The notes under the pieces were generated by a model, which was not told the origin of the DNA, searched no databases, and saw only the letters and a list, made by a program, of their open reading frames with translations. This document shows positions 51,276 to 60,519 of a DNA stretch of 64,000 bases, piece by piece. The DNA comes from Bacillus thuringiensis (GTDB lineage: Bacteria; Bacillota; Bacilli; Bacillales; Bacillaceae_G). Position 1 is the first letter of the stretch, and every line of letters starts with the position of its first letter. Position numbers and translations under genes: made by a program. The stretch is from assembly GCF_014932895.1 (NCBI RefSeq), contig NZ_JACYOF010000003.1:310261-374260 (forward strand), read 5' to 3'.

Positions 51276-51938
51276 CTACTCCCATTTATAAGTCCAAAAT
51301 TGTTCAAGTTGCAGCCATTTCAATGTTGCTGCATCTTTATTTTTTATTTTTGTATGCGTGTCCTCAAGCATTGCTTCTGTTTGTGAACGGTGCGCACCTA
51401 GTGCAGCTAACTTATGTTCAAATACTTCACTAATATTATTTACAACATCCGGTTCACCTAATACAACTTCACGATTTTTCGTAATTGCAACTGCATGAAT
51501 GACTGGACGCTCTTCTTTTGGCATACGTGATACAGCGCGAACTACAGCGTGGCCAAATGCATTATGGTCCGGATGTACACCGTGCTCAGGATAAAATGTA
51601 ATAATTCGAGATGGATTTACTTCTTGAATGATTGTTTCAATTTTGTCTGCAACAAAATCAACATCTTCAAACTCTAACGTTTTATCATGGAAACCAAGCA
51701 TTCTTAAATCTTTAATGCCCATCGCTTCACAAGCGTCTTTCAATTCTTTCTTTCGGATATTTGGAATCGTTTCACGGTTAGCAAATACGTTTTTCCCCAT
51801 GTTACGTCCCATTTGACCTAAAGTTCCGCACGCATACGTTACAGGTACTCCTTGATCTGTTAATAAGCGAATTGTTCCTCCCGCAGCAAACGCTTCATCA
51901 TCTGGATGCGGAAATACAACAAGTACATGTCTCTCCAT
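51276..51938 (-). CDS. bshB2: bacillithiol biosynthesis deacetylase BshB2
   Basis: A 220-residue zinc deacetylase of the LmbE/PIG-L family. Motifs VVFPHPDDEAFAAGG (zinc, near the N-terminus) and EHGVHPDHNAFGHAV are intact. It removes acetyl from GlcNAc-malate in bacillithiol synthesis, and in Bacillus it is one of two partly redundant deacetylases (BshB1/BshB2, the latter formerly YojG). The DUF1806 (YojF) gene lies directly upstream with a 15-base gap, the conserved yojF-yojG pairing. Cytosolic. Confidence 0.93.
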   Translation of the reverse strand: MERHVLVVFPHPDDEAFAAGGTIRLLTDQGVPVTYACGTLGQMGRNMGKNVFANRETIPNIRKKELKDACEAMGIKDLRMLGFHDKTLEFEDVDFVADKIETIIQEVNPSRIITFYPEHGVHPDHNAFGHAVVRAVSRMPKEERPVIHAVAITKNREVVLGEPDVVNNISEVFEHKLAALGAHRSQTEAMLEDTHTKIKNKDAATLKWLQLEQFWTYKWE

Positions 51939-51953
51939 AAGTTTCCCTCCTTC

Positions 51954-52304
51954 TTACTTAAATGGTGTTAAGCTTAATTCAAGCGCAACTGCTAGGCGAC
52001 CTAAATTATCATGTCCAGCTAGTAATAAACGCTCTTGATCATCTACTTCCCAATGCGTAATACCTTCAGCATATACCCAACCATGATCCATTTTCAGACC
52101 AACTCGGTATGGGTTTGTTCCAGTTATTTTCCCACGTTCAAAACGGATAATCGCATTTCGAATGAAAGCACCAACTGTCATCATCTTTTCATTTATATGT
52201 GATGCATACGCTCCGTTCGTCGTTTCTAAATGAATATATACATCTTTATTTACAAAACGTTCAATTTCATTTTGAATAAGAGAACTATCTTTTACTATTT
52301 CCAT
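51954..52304 (-). CDS. YojF-like DUF1806 protein, partner gene of bshB2
   Basis: A 116-residue protein matching DUF1806. DVYIHLETTNGAYASH, NAIIRFERGKITGTNPYRVGLKM and GWVYAEGITHWEVDDQERLL are family-typical. It always neighbours bshB2 in Bacillus; its own role is not known. Probably cytosolic. First gene of the two-gene operon; AGAGGTGA-like site before the ATG. Confidence 0.9.
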   Translation of the reverse strand: MEIVKDSSLIQNEIERFVNKDVYIHLETTNGAYASHINEKMMTVGAFIRNAIIRFERGKITGTNPYRVGLKMDHGWVYAEGITHWEVDDQERLLLAGHDNLGRLAVALELSLTPFK

Positions 52305-52555
52305 CGGAATTCACCTCTTTAAACCATTTTACGCAAAAATAATGTAAATTGCTATCTCTATATTAGAGGACAACGCCCACTTTTCCTAATAATTTGCACT
52401 GTGTTTTTTATATTTTTTATATGATATGTAAAAATCACATTTTTTCCTTCACTTTGTTAAATAGTTTTCTTTCTTTTTTGAATTTGCTACAATATAATCT
52501 ATGCAGAGGGATGCACTTCGACAATTGAATACATATTTTAAAGAAGGTGACACAC

Positions 52556-53881
52556 TTGGAACAATCAGCACATGAAGTAGCAAATTGGCAATATTATTTT
52601 GCAATTGCCGTATTTTTAGTCACATACGGTTTTATTATTTCTGAAAAATTGAATCGTGCTGTAATCGCACTATTCGGTGCCGCTATTATGATTATTTTTG
52701 GAATTGTAGATTTACATACTGCTTTCACATCACATATTCAATGGGAAACGATCACCCTTTTAATCGGGATGATGATTCTCGTACATATTACGAGTCAATC
52801 CGGTGTCTTTGAATTTGTAGCTATTAAAGCAGCTAAAGCAGCTGGCGGGAAGCCAATCCGCATTTTATTATTACTATCCCTATTAACTGCTGTCGGTTCT
52901 GCATTTTTGGACAACGTAACAACCGTATTATTAATCGTTCCTGTTACACTATCCATTACACGTATTTTAAAAGTAAATCCTGTTCCTTATTTAATTTCAG
53001 AAGTACTATTTTCAAATATAGGCGGAACAGCAACACTAATTGGTGATCCACCAAATATTATGATCGGATCAGCAAATAAGCATTTAGACTTTAATGCCTT
53101 TTTACTTAACTTAGCTCCTATCGTAATTATTATTTCTATCGTTACACTTGGCATTATTTACTTCATGTATCGTAACAAACTAAAAACAACATCTGAGCAA
53201 ATTAAAAAATTAATGGCATTAAATGAAAAAGATTACATTAAGGATCAAAGCCTTCTTTTAAAATCGATTACGATTTTAGGACTAACTATTTTAGGCTTTG
53301 TACTCCATTCTATTATTCATGTAGACGCTGCTGTTATCGCGATGACAGGTGCTACACTTCTTATGCTAATCGGCGCGAAGGAACATGAAATAGAAGATAT
53401 ATTTGCCCACGTTGAATGGGTAACAATCTTCTTCTTCGCCGGACTATTCGTTCTCGTTGGCGGATTAATTGATATCGGACTTATTTCTTCACTCGCAAAA
53501 GAAGTAATCGACGTTACAAATGGTGATATCGGTTTCGCATCTATACTAATCTTATGGGTATCCGGCATCGCATCTGCAACAATCGACAACATCCCATTTG
53601 TCGCAACAATGATTCCACTTATTCAAGATTTAGCTACAGGACTCGGACTACCTGTCGATTCTCCGCAAATCGAAGTATTATGGTGGGCATTATCACTTGG
53701 TGCTTGCTTAGGAGGAAACGGAACGTTAATTGGAGCATCAGCAAACGTAGTCGTTGCTGGTATTGCAAAACGTGAAGGACATGGGTTTTCGTATATGGAC
53801 TTCTTAAAAATTGGTTTGCCATTAACTATTATCGCACTCTTGTTATCACATGCTTATATATATTTACGTTATTTAATGTAA
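52556..53881 (+). CDS. ArsB/NhaD (ion transporter superfamily) permease
   Basis: A protein of about 441 residues with roughly eleven hydrophobic segments. Duplicated signatures GSAFLDNVTTVLLIVPVTLSI and GIASATIDNIPFVATMIPLI, and GGTATLIGDPPNIMIGSA with GGNGTLIGASANVVVAGI, place it in the IT superfamily (ArsB, NhaD, SLC13-like). Whether it exports arsenite or exchanges Na+/H+ or organic acids cannot be decided; no ars genes are near. The start is probably TTG at 52556 with AAGGTG 6 bases upstream; the GTG at 52547 overlaps that site. Confidence 0.88.
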   Translation: MEQSAHEVANWQYYFAIAVFLVTYGFIISEKLNRAVIALFGAAIMIIFGIVDLHTAFTSHIQWETITLLIGMMILVHITSQSGVFEFVAIKAAKAAGGKPIRILLLLSLLTAVGSAFLDNVTTVLLIVPVTLSITRILKVNPVPYLISEVLFSNIGGTATLIGDPPNIMIGSANKHLDFNAFLLNLAPIVIIISIVTLGIIYFMYRNKLKTTSEQIKKLMALNEKDYIKDQSLLLKSITILGLTILGFVLHSIIHVDAAVIAMTGATLLMLIGAKEHEIEDIFAHVEWVTIFFFAGLFVLVGGLIDIGLISSLAKEVIDVTNGDIGFASILILWVSGIASATIDNIPFVATMIPLIQDLATGLGLPVDSPQIEVLWWALSLGACLGGNGTLIGASANVVVAGIAKREGHGFSYMDFLKIGLPLTIIALLLSHAYIYLRYLM

Positions 53882-53915
53882 AAATTGTATTGCATGAAAT
53901 TATATCGTCAAATAC

Positions 53916-53950
53916 AAAAAGTTTGCAGCACTTTGCTGCAAACCTTTTTT
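53916..53950. terminator. bidirectional terminator
   Basis: The stem GTTTGCAGCA/TGCTGCAAAC is flanked by A5 and T6 runs between convergent genes. Confidence 0.9.
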
Positions 53951-53952
53951 CA

Positions 53953-54180
53953 TCACCAAAATATACCTATAATTGCCAATCCGCCTAAAATCATACCACC
54001 AATTTGACCAATAATTGTTGGGGATAATTGAACACCTTTTCTCACTTCAACAACTGGTCTTTCGTGCCTTAGTTGCTGTACTTCACTTTGAAGTTGATGT
54101 ACACTTCCATGTAACTCTTTAATTAGTTCTTTTAATTCAGCGACCTCTTCGTTTACTGGTTTTGCTTTTTCTAAATTCAT
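53953..54180 (-). CDS. small coiled-coil protein with C-terminal membrane anchor, unknown function
   Basis: A 75-residue protein. Residues 8-45 form a coiled coil (EEVAELKELIKELHGSVHQL and QSEVQQLRHE). The C-terminal IIGQIGGMILGGLAIIGIFW is a Gly-rich membrane helix. AAGGAG precedes the ATG by 9 bases. Probably membrane-attached with the coiled coil in the cytosol. No family recognised. Confidence 0.65.
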   Translation of the reverse strand: MNLEKAKPVNEEVAELKELIKELHGSVHQLQSEVQQLRHERPVVEVRKGVQLSPTIIGQIGGMILGGLAIIGIFW

Positions 54181-54279
54181 CTCGCATAACTCCTTATAAA
54201 TTCAATCAGTGCAATGTAAAATTTCGCCAATTATTGTTATATCTCCTGCATACTACATATATAATATTAAATGTATTTT

Positions 54280-54831
54280 TTAATCTTGCAACTCCATCCA
54301 TTCATCCCGCAATATCCCCATAAGCATACGATCAAAAATCTTTCCATCTCTTTGCACTGCTTCTCTCATACACCCTTCCATCTGAAAACCCATCTTTTTA
54401 TAAAGTGCAATGGCTGCTTTATTATAGGAAATAACATCGAGGCCAACGCGATGTAAATTCAATTCATAGAAAGCATACTTTAAAATAAGTTGTATTGCTT
54501 CTCTCCCATATCCTTTTCCCCTATCATTTGCATTTCCTATACCAATTGCTAGTAAACCTGTTCTGTTATTCCACTCTATACCATGAATTGCAACAAAACC
54601 AATTAAGCGATCATCTTGAACTGTTCTTAACATGAAAGAAATACTATTCAATCTCCGTCCCTTTAATAGCCCATCATCTAATATTTCATGTAAAGATTGC
54701 GGGAATGCTAAGTCTGTATCTACATTTCTTAAGTATTCACTATCCTCTTGCCACACAGCCATTACTTTAGCATCTGTTTCTCTAATAGCTGATAATTTAA
54801 TAGTTTTATCTTGAAAAAGATTCATTGTCAT
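54280..54831 (-). CDS. GNAT-family acetyltransferase (RimJ/RimL type)
   Basis: A 183-residue GNAT. The acetyl-CoA loop is GNANDRGKGYGREAIQLIL, and NLHRVGLDVISYNKAAIALYKKMGFQMEGCMREA is the typical C-terminal half. The starting ATG has GGGGAG 6 bases upstream. The substrate is unknown. It is transcribed alone. Confidence 0.9.
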   Translation of the reverse strand: MTMNLFQDKTIKLSAIRETDAKVMAVWQEDSEYLRNVDTDLAFPQSLHEILDDGLLKGRRLNSISFMLRTVQDDRLIGFVAIHGIEWNNRTGLLAIGIGNANDRGKGYGREAIQLILKYAFYELNLHRVGLDVISYNKAAIALYKKMGFQMEGCMREAVQRDGKIFDRMLMGILRDEWMELQD

Positions 54832-55011
54832 TTCAAACTCCCCCTTTATTAAATAGCGGGGATACTTATTCTAGCCTATTTATCCCCTTGTTCCATAAAC
54901 TGTTTTATAAACGGGATACTTACAATAAGCGCTGACATTGGCCCATCTCCTCTACATTGAATTAAATTCATTTTATAATTTTTTATTTATTTCAACAATA
55001 AAAACTACAAA

Positions 55012-55037
55012 AAGGCCCTCTAATATTAGAGGACCTT
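55012..55037 (-). terminator. terminator of the siderophore uptake operon
   Basis: AAGGCCCTCTAA pairs with TTAGAGGACCTT with one mismatch, and the minus strand continues TTTTTG. Confidence 0.8.
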
Positions 55038-55055
55038 CCTAACAACAAAATGATA

Positions 55056-55964
55056 TTACTTCGTAAACATTTTCTCTGCTTCATCCATTGCCATTTTGTT
55101 ACCTAGAGCCGAATAGTCAAGCCATGGTTGGTCATTAATAATGTATACGTGCTTACCTTTAACGGCTTTTAAGTCTTTCCAAATTGGTGTTTCTTGTAAT
55201 TGTTTAAATGCAGCTTTTGCTTTATCGTCTCTGTTTACAACAACGAAAATCGCATCTGCGTCAAAGTCAGGTAATACTTCTTGTGAAATGACTTCGAAAG
55301 GACGGTTTCCATCAATTTTCTCTACACCATTTGCGGGTTGTAACCCTAAGTCTTGGAATAAAATTGGTCCCATCGGTCTTTTCGTACTAAATACACGTAA
55401 TTCTTTTGCAGTAACGCGAATTGCCATTACTTTCTCGTTATTACCCAGCTCTTTATCTATTAAACTTTTTACTCGTTTTGATTGCTCTTCATAGTCTTGA
55501 ATATATTTGTCTGCTTCTTTCTCACGGTTTACAAGCTTACCAACTTCTTTTAAATGATCTCTCCACGTACCTTCATCTAAATTGAAAGCATGTGTTTTTG
55601 CAATCTTTTCGTATTTCGCTAAATCTTTGCCAGCATATTTTTCATCAACATAAATTTCAGATGGCTTTAATTGCAGTAATGCTTCCATATTGGGATCTGT
55701 TACTACGCCCAGTTTCTTCGTATCTTTCAGCTTTTCTTTTGCGTGCGGTAAGAAATCTTTTAGATCTCCACCAATAACAGAACCTACTGGTGTAATTCCT
55801 AATGCAAGTAAATTATTCGTTAAATGAATAGACATTGAAGCAATTTTTGGGTCATTACTTTTTTCAGTTTTTTTAGCTACCTCTTCATTAGGTTTCGTTT
55901 GACCACATGCTGCTAATAATAAAATACACATAATGCTAAATAAAATAGTAAGTTTCTTTTTCAT
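55056..55964 (-). CDS. siderophore-binding lipoprotein of an iron ABC importer (YfiY/FeuA-like)
   Basis: A 302-residue substrate-binding protein. The lipobox LLLAACGQ places the lipidated Cys at about residue 20. The two-lobed periplasmic-binding fold type III carries ASMSIHLTNNLLALGITPVG near the start and ends DYSALGNKMAMDEAEKMFTK. The combination with two FecCD permeases and a Fur box identifies an iron-siderophore system; the ligand is not determined (hydroxamate or citrate types such as YfiY and YfmC are the nearest in style). It is the last gene of the operon, 21 bases after the second permease. Confidence 0.9.
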   Translation of the reverse strand: MKKKLTILFSIMCILLLAACGQTKPNEEVAKKTEKSNDPKIASMSIHLTNNLLALGITPVGSVIGGDLKDFLPHAKEKLKDTKKLGVVTDPNMEALLQLKPSEIYVDEKYAGKDLAKYEKIAKTHAFNLDEGTWRDHLKEVGKLVNREKEADKYIQDYEEQSKRVKSLIDKELGNNEKVMAIRVTAKELRVFSTKRPMGPILFQDLGLQPANGVEKIDGNRPFEVISQEVLPDFDADAIFVVVNRDDKAKAAFKQLQETPIWKDLKAVKGKHVYIINDQPWLDYSALGNKMAMDEAEKMFTK

Positions 55965-55985
55965 ATGTTCTCCTCTTTGAAGTGT

Positions 55986-57002
55986 TTATTTTGTTTTTGT
56001 AAGTAAATAAAGAAAATACGGTGCTCCTAAAGCCGCTACGACTACACCCGCTGGAATAGAATTTGGCTCAAATAAAGTGCGCCCTATCGTATCTGCAAGT
56101 ACTAAAATAATCATTCCGATTATGCCAGCTAACGGTAGAAAGTGTTGATATGTAGTACCTACTAACTTTCTTGCAATATGCGGAGCAACTAAGCCGATAA
56201 AACCAATCCCTCCTGCCATCGATACACTCGCGCAAGACAAACCGACTGCTGTAGCTAAAAGTAGTAAACGTTCTTTTTGAACAGAAACACCAAGCCCTGC
56301 TGCTACACTATCACCTAGTGACAGTGCATTTAACGTTTTAGATTTTAGCCATGCATACGGGGTTAATATAAAAATCCACGGCAATAATGCAAGGACATGA
56401 ATCCAATCCCTTCCCCAAACGTTACCAACTAACCATCTAGAAGCGAATGTATACGTCTCATCATTTAACTTGAGAGAGAAAAATAAAGAAATCGCACTAA
56501 AGCCAGCTGAAACTGCAATACCAACAAGAATCAGTCTAATAGGAAGTAAGCCTTTTGACCGGTCACTCGCAAGTAAAATAATAAGAAATGCAGCAAGCAC
56601 TCCTCCGCCAAATGTAAATAACGGTATTAAAATTGATGCGCTCTCATTAATAGAATGAAAGAGGGTAACGAATACAATAAGCCCGAAAGATGCACCTGAA
56701 TGCAGTCCAAGAATACCTGGATCTGCGAGTACATTACGAGATAACCCTTGCAAAATCGCACCGGAAATCCCAAGGCCAATACCAGCTAACATTGTGATTA
56801 TAATTCTTGGCATACGATAATCGTATAGCACAGTTGCACTTTCAAAATCACCATATCCAAAAAGCGTTTGAATTACTTTGAGCGGTGCAATACTCAAAGT
56901 ACCTGTATTTAAACTCATTAAAATTACAGCAATACTTATACATCCGAAAATTGTAGTTACAGTAATAGCTCTCTTTTTATCCGTGTTAAAAAGATTCTTC
57001 AC
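55986..57002 (-). CDS. iron-siderophore ABC permease (FecCD family), second subunit
   Basis: A 338-residue permease with about nine to ten hydrophobic helices. The FecCD signatures PRIIITMLAGIGLGISGAILQG and SMAGGIGFIGLVAPHIARKLVG (coupling loop to ATPase) are present. The start is GTG at 57002, immediately after the TAA of the first permease, with GGGAGG upstream, so the two are co-translated. No ATPase is encoded in the operon, so it must borrow one from elsewhere. Confidence 0.92.
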   Translation of the reverse strand: MKNLFNTDKKRAITVTTIFGCISIAVILMSLNTGTLSIAPLKVIQTLFGYGDFESATVLYDYRMPRIIITMLAGIGLGISGAILQGLSRNVLADPGILGLHSGASFGLIVFVTLFHSINESASILIPLFTFGGGVLAAFLIILLASDRSKGLLPIRLILVGIAVSAGFSAISLFFSLKLNDETYTFASRWLVGNVWGRDWIHVLALLPWIFILTPYAWLKSKTLNALSLGDSVAAGLGVSVQKERLLLLATAVGLSCASVSMAGGIGFIGLVAPHIARKLVGTTYQHFLPLAGIIGMIILVLADTIGRTLFEPNSIPAGVVVAALGAPYFLYLLTKTK

Positions 57003-58037
57003 TTATAGCTCCCTCCCAACTTTACGCGCTATATAGAGGAAGAACGGAACTCCAACAAGAGCTACCATAATTCCTATCGCAAGTTCTTTAGGCGGGTTTA
57101 CTGTTCTCGCCCCTAAATCAGCTAAAACTAATAACATAGCTCCTAATAATGCTGACATAGGAATAATAAGCCGATAATTAACACCAACTATTTTTCTAGC
57201 AATATGCGGGATGACTAATCCTACAAATCCAATAGAACCAACAGCTGAAACAGACACACCTGCTAGAATGACTACTATAATCATCCCAAGTATTCTCGTT
57301 CGGTTCGTTTTCACGCCTAAATTCGTAGCAACATCATCCCCCATTGATATAAGTGAAATAGACCGCCCTAACGCTGTCGCAAAAACAATCGTTATGAGAA
57401 TGATAGGCACTAAAATTTTCAAGTGGTCCCACTTTACTCCTGCAACACCACCAGCGTACCAAAACGCTAAATCTTGGCTTAGATTATAATAAATCGCGAT
57501 ACCTGAACTTAACGAATGTAAAAGCGCTGCCATAACTGCTCCTGCAATCGTTAGCCTCATCGGTGTTAACCCGCCTGATGTTGCCGATCCAATAATAAAA
57601 ATGAGCACTGTACTTAAAACTGCTCCAATAAAGGAGACAATCATTAAATAGGAATACGGCATATTCGGGAAAAAAGCAAAACTAAGTGCTACTACAAACA
57701 TCGCACCAGCATTTATTCCTAGTACACCTGCATCAGCTAACGGATTTCGTGTTACCCCTTGCATAACAGCCCCAGCGACTGCAAAAGCAGCTCCTACAAC
57801 TGCCGCGCCAATTACCCTTGGGAGCCTTAATTCATAAATAATTTGATGCTGCGTTAATTTTGGATTGTAATCAAAAATCGCTGCCCACACCGTTTGCAAA
57901 TGAATATCCTTTGCACCGAATGCAATAGCTAAAAATATAGATCCAATTAAACATAAAATTATTAAGCTCATAAAAGAAATGAACTTAATATGTATCCAGC
58001 GATTATTGCCAGCATGTACAGTAGACTTATGTAACAT
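57003..58037 (-). CDS. iron-siderophore ABC permease (FecCD family), first subunit
   Basis: A 344-residue permease with the same architecture: LPRVIGAAVVGAAFAVAGAV near helix 2 and SAVGSIGFVGLVIPHIARKIVG near the C-terminus. A heterodimer with the neighbour forms the channel. It is the first gene of the operon, and a perfect Fur box lies 63 bases upstream of its ATG. AAAGGATG precedes that ATG. Confidence 0.92.
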   Translation of the reverse strand: MLHKSTVHAGNNRWIHIKFISFMSLIILCLIGSIFLAIAFGAKDIHLQTVWAAIFDYNPKLTQHQIIYELRLPRVIGAAVVGAAFAVAGAVMQGVTRNPLADAGVLGINAGAMFVVALSFAFFPNMPYSYLMIVSFIGAVLSTVLIFIIGSATSGGLTPMRLTIAGAVMAALLHSLSSGIAIYYNLSQDLAFWYAGGVAGVKWDHLKILVPIILITIVFATALGRSISLISMGDDVATNLGVKTNRTRILGMIIVVILAGVSVSAVGSIGFVGLVIPHIARKIVGVNYRLIIPMSALLGAMLLVLADLGARTVNPPKELAIGIMVALVGVPFFLYIARKVGREL

Positions 58038-58099
58038 GTTTCATTTCATCCTTTATATTCAGTTGTTTTTTATAATAATTTTTTATTTATAATCATTAT

Positions 58100-58114
58100 T
58101 GATAATAATTATCA
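58100..58114. promoter_or_regulatory. Fur box of the siderophore uptake operon
   Basis: TGATAATAATTATCA is a perfect 7-1-7 Bacillus Fur site, in an AT-rich promoter region upstream of the first FecCD gene. It predicts iron repression of the whole operon. Confidence 0.92.
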
Positions 58115-58313
58115 TTTTCATTTAGATATTATATCCTCACTTTTTTTAAATAGCAAATTATTTTTTTACTTTGTTAAAATATCAAAAAAGAATTAGAATT
58201 AACCTCTAAAACTTACAAATACATACAATATACGTAGGTGTTCTATTTTTAAAAATTATAGTATACTTAGTTATTATTTTAATTTTCTAAACAAACATAT
58301 TGAAGGTGAAACA

Positions 58314-59078
58314 ATGTTTTATGTAAAACAACTACTCAATTTTACTTACCAACAAGCATTATCCTGCTTGTTCCCAGTCGTTATCTTTTTAACACTAGCC
58401 CTTTCAAAAATCATTTCTCTCCCAGGATTATATCGTTATGATTTCATACTCATTGTATGTCTTCTTATGCAGTGGATTATGTACAAGACTGGACTTGAGA
58501 CAAAAGACGAACTAAAAGTAATTACTGTTTTTCATTTGATTGGACTTTTACTAGAAATATATAAAGTACATTTTGGATCATGGAGTTATCCCGAAGAGGC
58601 ATATTCGAAGGTTTTTGGAGTTCCACTTTACAGTGGATTTATGTATGCGAGTGTCGCAAGTTACATATGCCAAGCCTGGAGAAGATTACATTTACAAATG
58701 CATCATTGGCCGAAAGCCATTTTTGCCGTGCCGTTAGGAGCTATGATTTACTTCAATTTTTTCACACACCACTTTCTATATGACTTTAGATGGGTGTTAA
58801 CTTTACTATTATTCATCGTTTTCTTTCGCACATTTGTAGAATTTTCATTACAAAGCGTTACATATAAAATGCCGCTTGTACTCTCCTTTTTCCTTATCGG
58901 ATTCTTTATTTGGATTGCAGAAAACATCGCAACATTTTTCGGAGCATGGCAATATCCAAATCAACGAGAAGTATGGAGCCTCGTTCACCTTAGTAAAATT
59001 AGCTCATGGTTTTTACTCGTCGTCATTAGCATTATGATTGTTACGCAGCTCAAACATTTGAAGGAGTCAAGGGGATAA
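58314..59078 (+). CDS. DUF817-family membrane protein
   Basis: A 254-residue membrane protein with seven to eight helices. YKVHFGSWSYPEEAYSKVFG and VPLYSGFMYASVASYICQAW, then FFTHHFLYDFRW, are the DUF817 (YoaT-like) signature. Function unknown; the buried His and Trp residues recall carotenoid- or opsin-like helices but this is speculation. The ATG follows GAAGGTGA. A terminator follows. Confidence 0.88.
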   Translation: MFYVKQLLNFTYQQALSCLFPVVIFLTLALSKIISLPGLYRYDFILIVCLLMQWIMYKTGLETKDELKVITVFHLIGLLLEIYKVHFGSWSYPEEAYSKVFGVPLYSGFMYASVASYICQAWRRLHLQMHHWPKAIFAVPLGAMIYFNFFTHHFLYDFRWVLTLLLFIVFFRTFVEFSLQSVTYKMPLVLSFFLIGFFIWIAENIATFFGAWQYPNQREVWSLVHLSKISSWFLLVVISIMIVTQLKHLKESRG

Positions 59079-59126
59079 TGTAAATATATATTTGAAACTT
59101 CTAAGATTCTCTACTTGCTCAATAAG

Positions 59127-59160
59127 AAAAAAACGAAATCCATTTGGGATTTCGTTTTTT
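59127..59160. terminator. bidirectional terminator
   Basis: The stem AAAAAACGAAATC/GATTTCGTTTTTT between convergent genes. Confidence 0.9.
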
Positions 59161-59174
59161 TGGCTTTTTCAAAT

Positions 59175-59630
59175 CTATAGAGCTTTAATAATACGTTCCA
59201 TCGCCTTCATTTGACCAATATGATCCGCTTCATGATACAGCATCATACCGTAAAGCTCCCCTACTGTTTCCAATCCTAAAAATGGCTCTGGAAGTTTATT
59301 TTCAAATGCTTCTGCTGGAATTTCATTAATACGCTTTGCTTGCCCTTGTAACTGAGACTTTAACACTTCTAATGAAGGGCCTTCTGTTTCCCATTTAGAT
59401 GGTCTTGTTCCATATCCAAACAAACCTGGATATTCACTTGGCAAATGTTTAAACTCTCTTCCAAACATGAACATCTCCGCTGCAGATAACACGTGACCAA
59501 TATGCCAGCGAATTGTGTTATTAAAGCCATCTGGCTGCGTATCCGCAGTTTTATCATCTAACGTTTCCATAAATTTAAGTAATGCCCCACGCGTCATTTC
59601 AAATTGTTTTAAACCAACTAGTCTATTCAC
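59175..59630 (-). CDS. DinB-fold protein (metal-dependent, thiol-transferase-like)
   Basis: A 151-residue four-helix-bundle protein. The metal triad is visible as WHIGHVL (about residue 43-48) and YHEADHIGQ (about 132-136). DinB/YfiT-type proteins use zinc or nickel, and related enzymes are bacillithiol-S-transferases (BstA). Whether this one transfers bacillithiol is unknown, although bshB2 is in the same region. It is monocistronic. Confidence 0.87.
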   Translation of the reverse strand: MNRLVGLKQFEMTRGALLKFMETLDDKTADTQPDGFNNTIRWHIGHVLSAAEMFMFGREFKHLPSEYPGLFGYGTRPSKWETEGPSLEVLKSQLQGQAKRINEIPAEAFENKLPEPFLGLETVGELYGMMLYHEADHIGQMKAMERIIKAL

Positions 59631-59809
59631 TCTATCGTTCCCCCTTCTTTACATACAATTTATTTATAAATCTACCAGAAATAATTAAAAAATACATCTA
59701 ATATGCCTCATGCCCTCCGGCAATACGATAAAAAAAGGTACAACCTTCGTAAATATAGAATTACTTACCTGCGCAAATATTTCAGTAAACAGAAGAGGAG
59801 TGTAATTGC

Positions 59810-60298
59810 ATGTTAGATGTTCTAAAACAACAATATAATCTAATTAGTTCTACAAGAGAAACTCTATTTACGTTTTTGGAAGAAATCCCACTAGAAAAAT
59901 TGCACAGCACAGTTCCAAACTTCGGAAACGGTAGCATTTTAAAAATACATATTCATGTAGCCGATTGCTACCGCTACTGGCTCGGCTCATTCGCAGTTAA
60001 CAAAAAACGAGCAGATTTTTCATTCGCTAGTGATTATGAAATTGAACATGCAGATGTCGCGAAAGTCCGCGCTAGATTTAAGTTAGTAGATGAGACTGTA
60101 CAATGTTTTTTAGATGAATACAATGACCGTTGGCTCGAAAATATAGCAAATGAAGTGAAATGGCAAAAAGAACCTTGGAGCACAACTCCGCTTTGGCTTT
60201 TAACTCATACGGAAACACATGAATTTCATCATAAAGGACAAGTTGTATCGATGGCTCGTCACCTTGGATACACTCCTCCTGATACAGACCTTAGTTAA
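59810..60298 (+). CDS. DinB-fold protein, second and unrelated in detail
   Basis: A 162-residue DinB-superfamily protein. IHIHVADCYRYWLGSF holds the first His, and HTETHEFHHKGQVVSMARHLG the second and third, with the typical ending GYTPPDTDL. Some members are metal-dependent thiol transferases, others of unknown role. GAAGAGGAG lies upstream of the ATG. It is divergent from the other DinB gene (180-base gap), so common control is possible. Confidence 0.87.
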   Translation: MLDVLKQQYNLISSTRETLFTFLEEIPLEKLHSTVPNFGNGSILKIHIHVADCYRYWLGSFAVNKKRADFSFASDYEIEHADVAKVRARFKLVDETVQCFLDEYNDRWLENIANEVKWQKEPWSTTPLWLLTHTETHEFHHKGQVVSMARHLGYTPPDTDLS

Positions 60299-60519
60299 TT
60301 CGATTGTTCTAACAAATGAACTACTATAACTGTCGTTAACATTGTTTATGTAAACGGAAAGGCTCTTCATTCTTTTTAATGTTGTTTATAGTTTTGCAAA
60401 TTTTCTTGCGACACAAACTTGTATTATATTTTAATTATGTTTGTGTCGTGTTCTTATTGATTAGTTTAATATCCATAAAAAAAATATATTAATGTGTTTC
60501 CTTTTATTATTTCAGTTAC

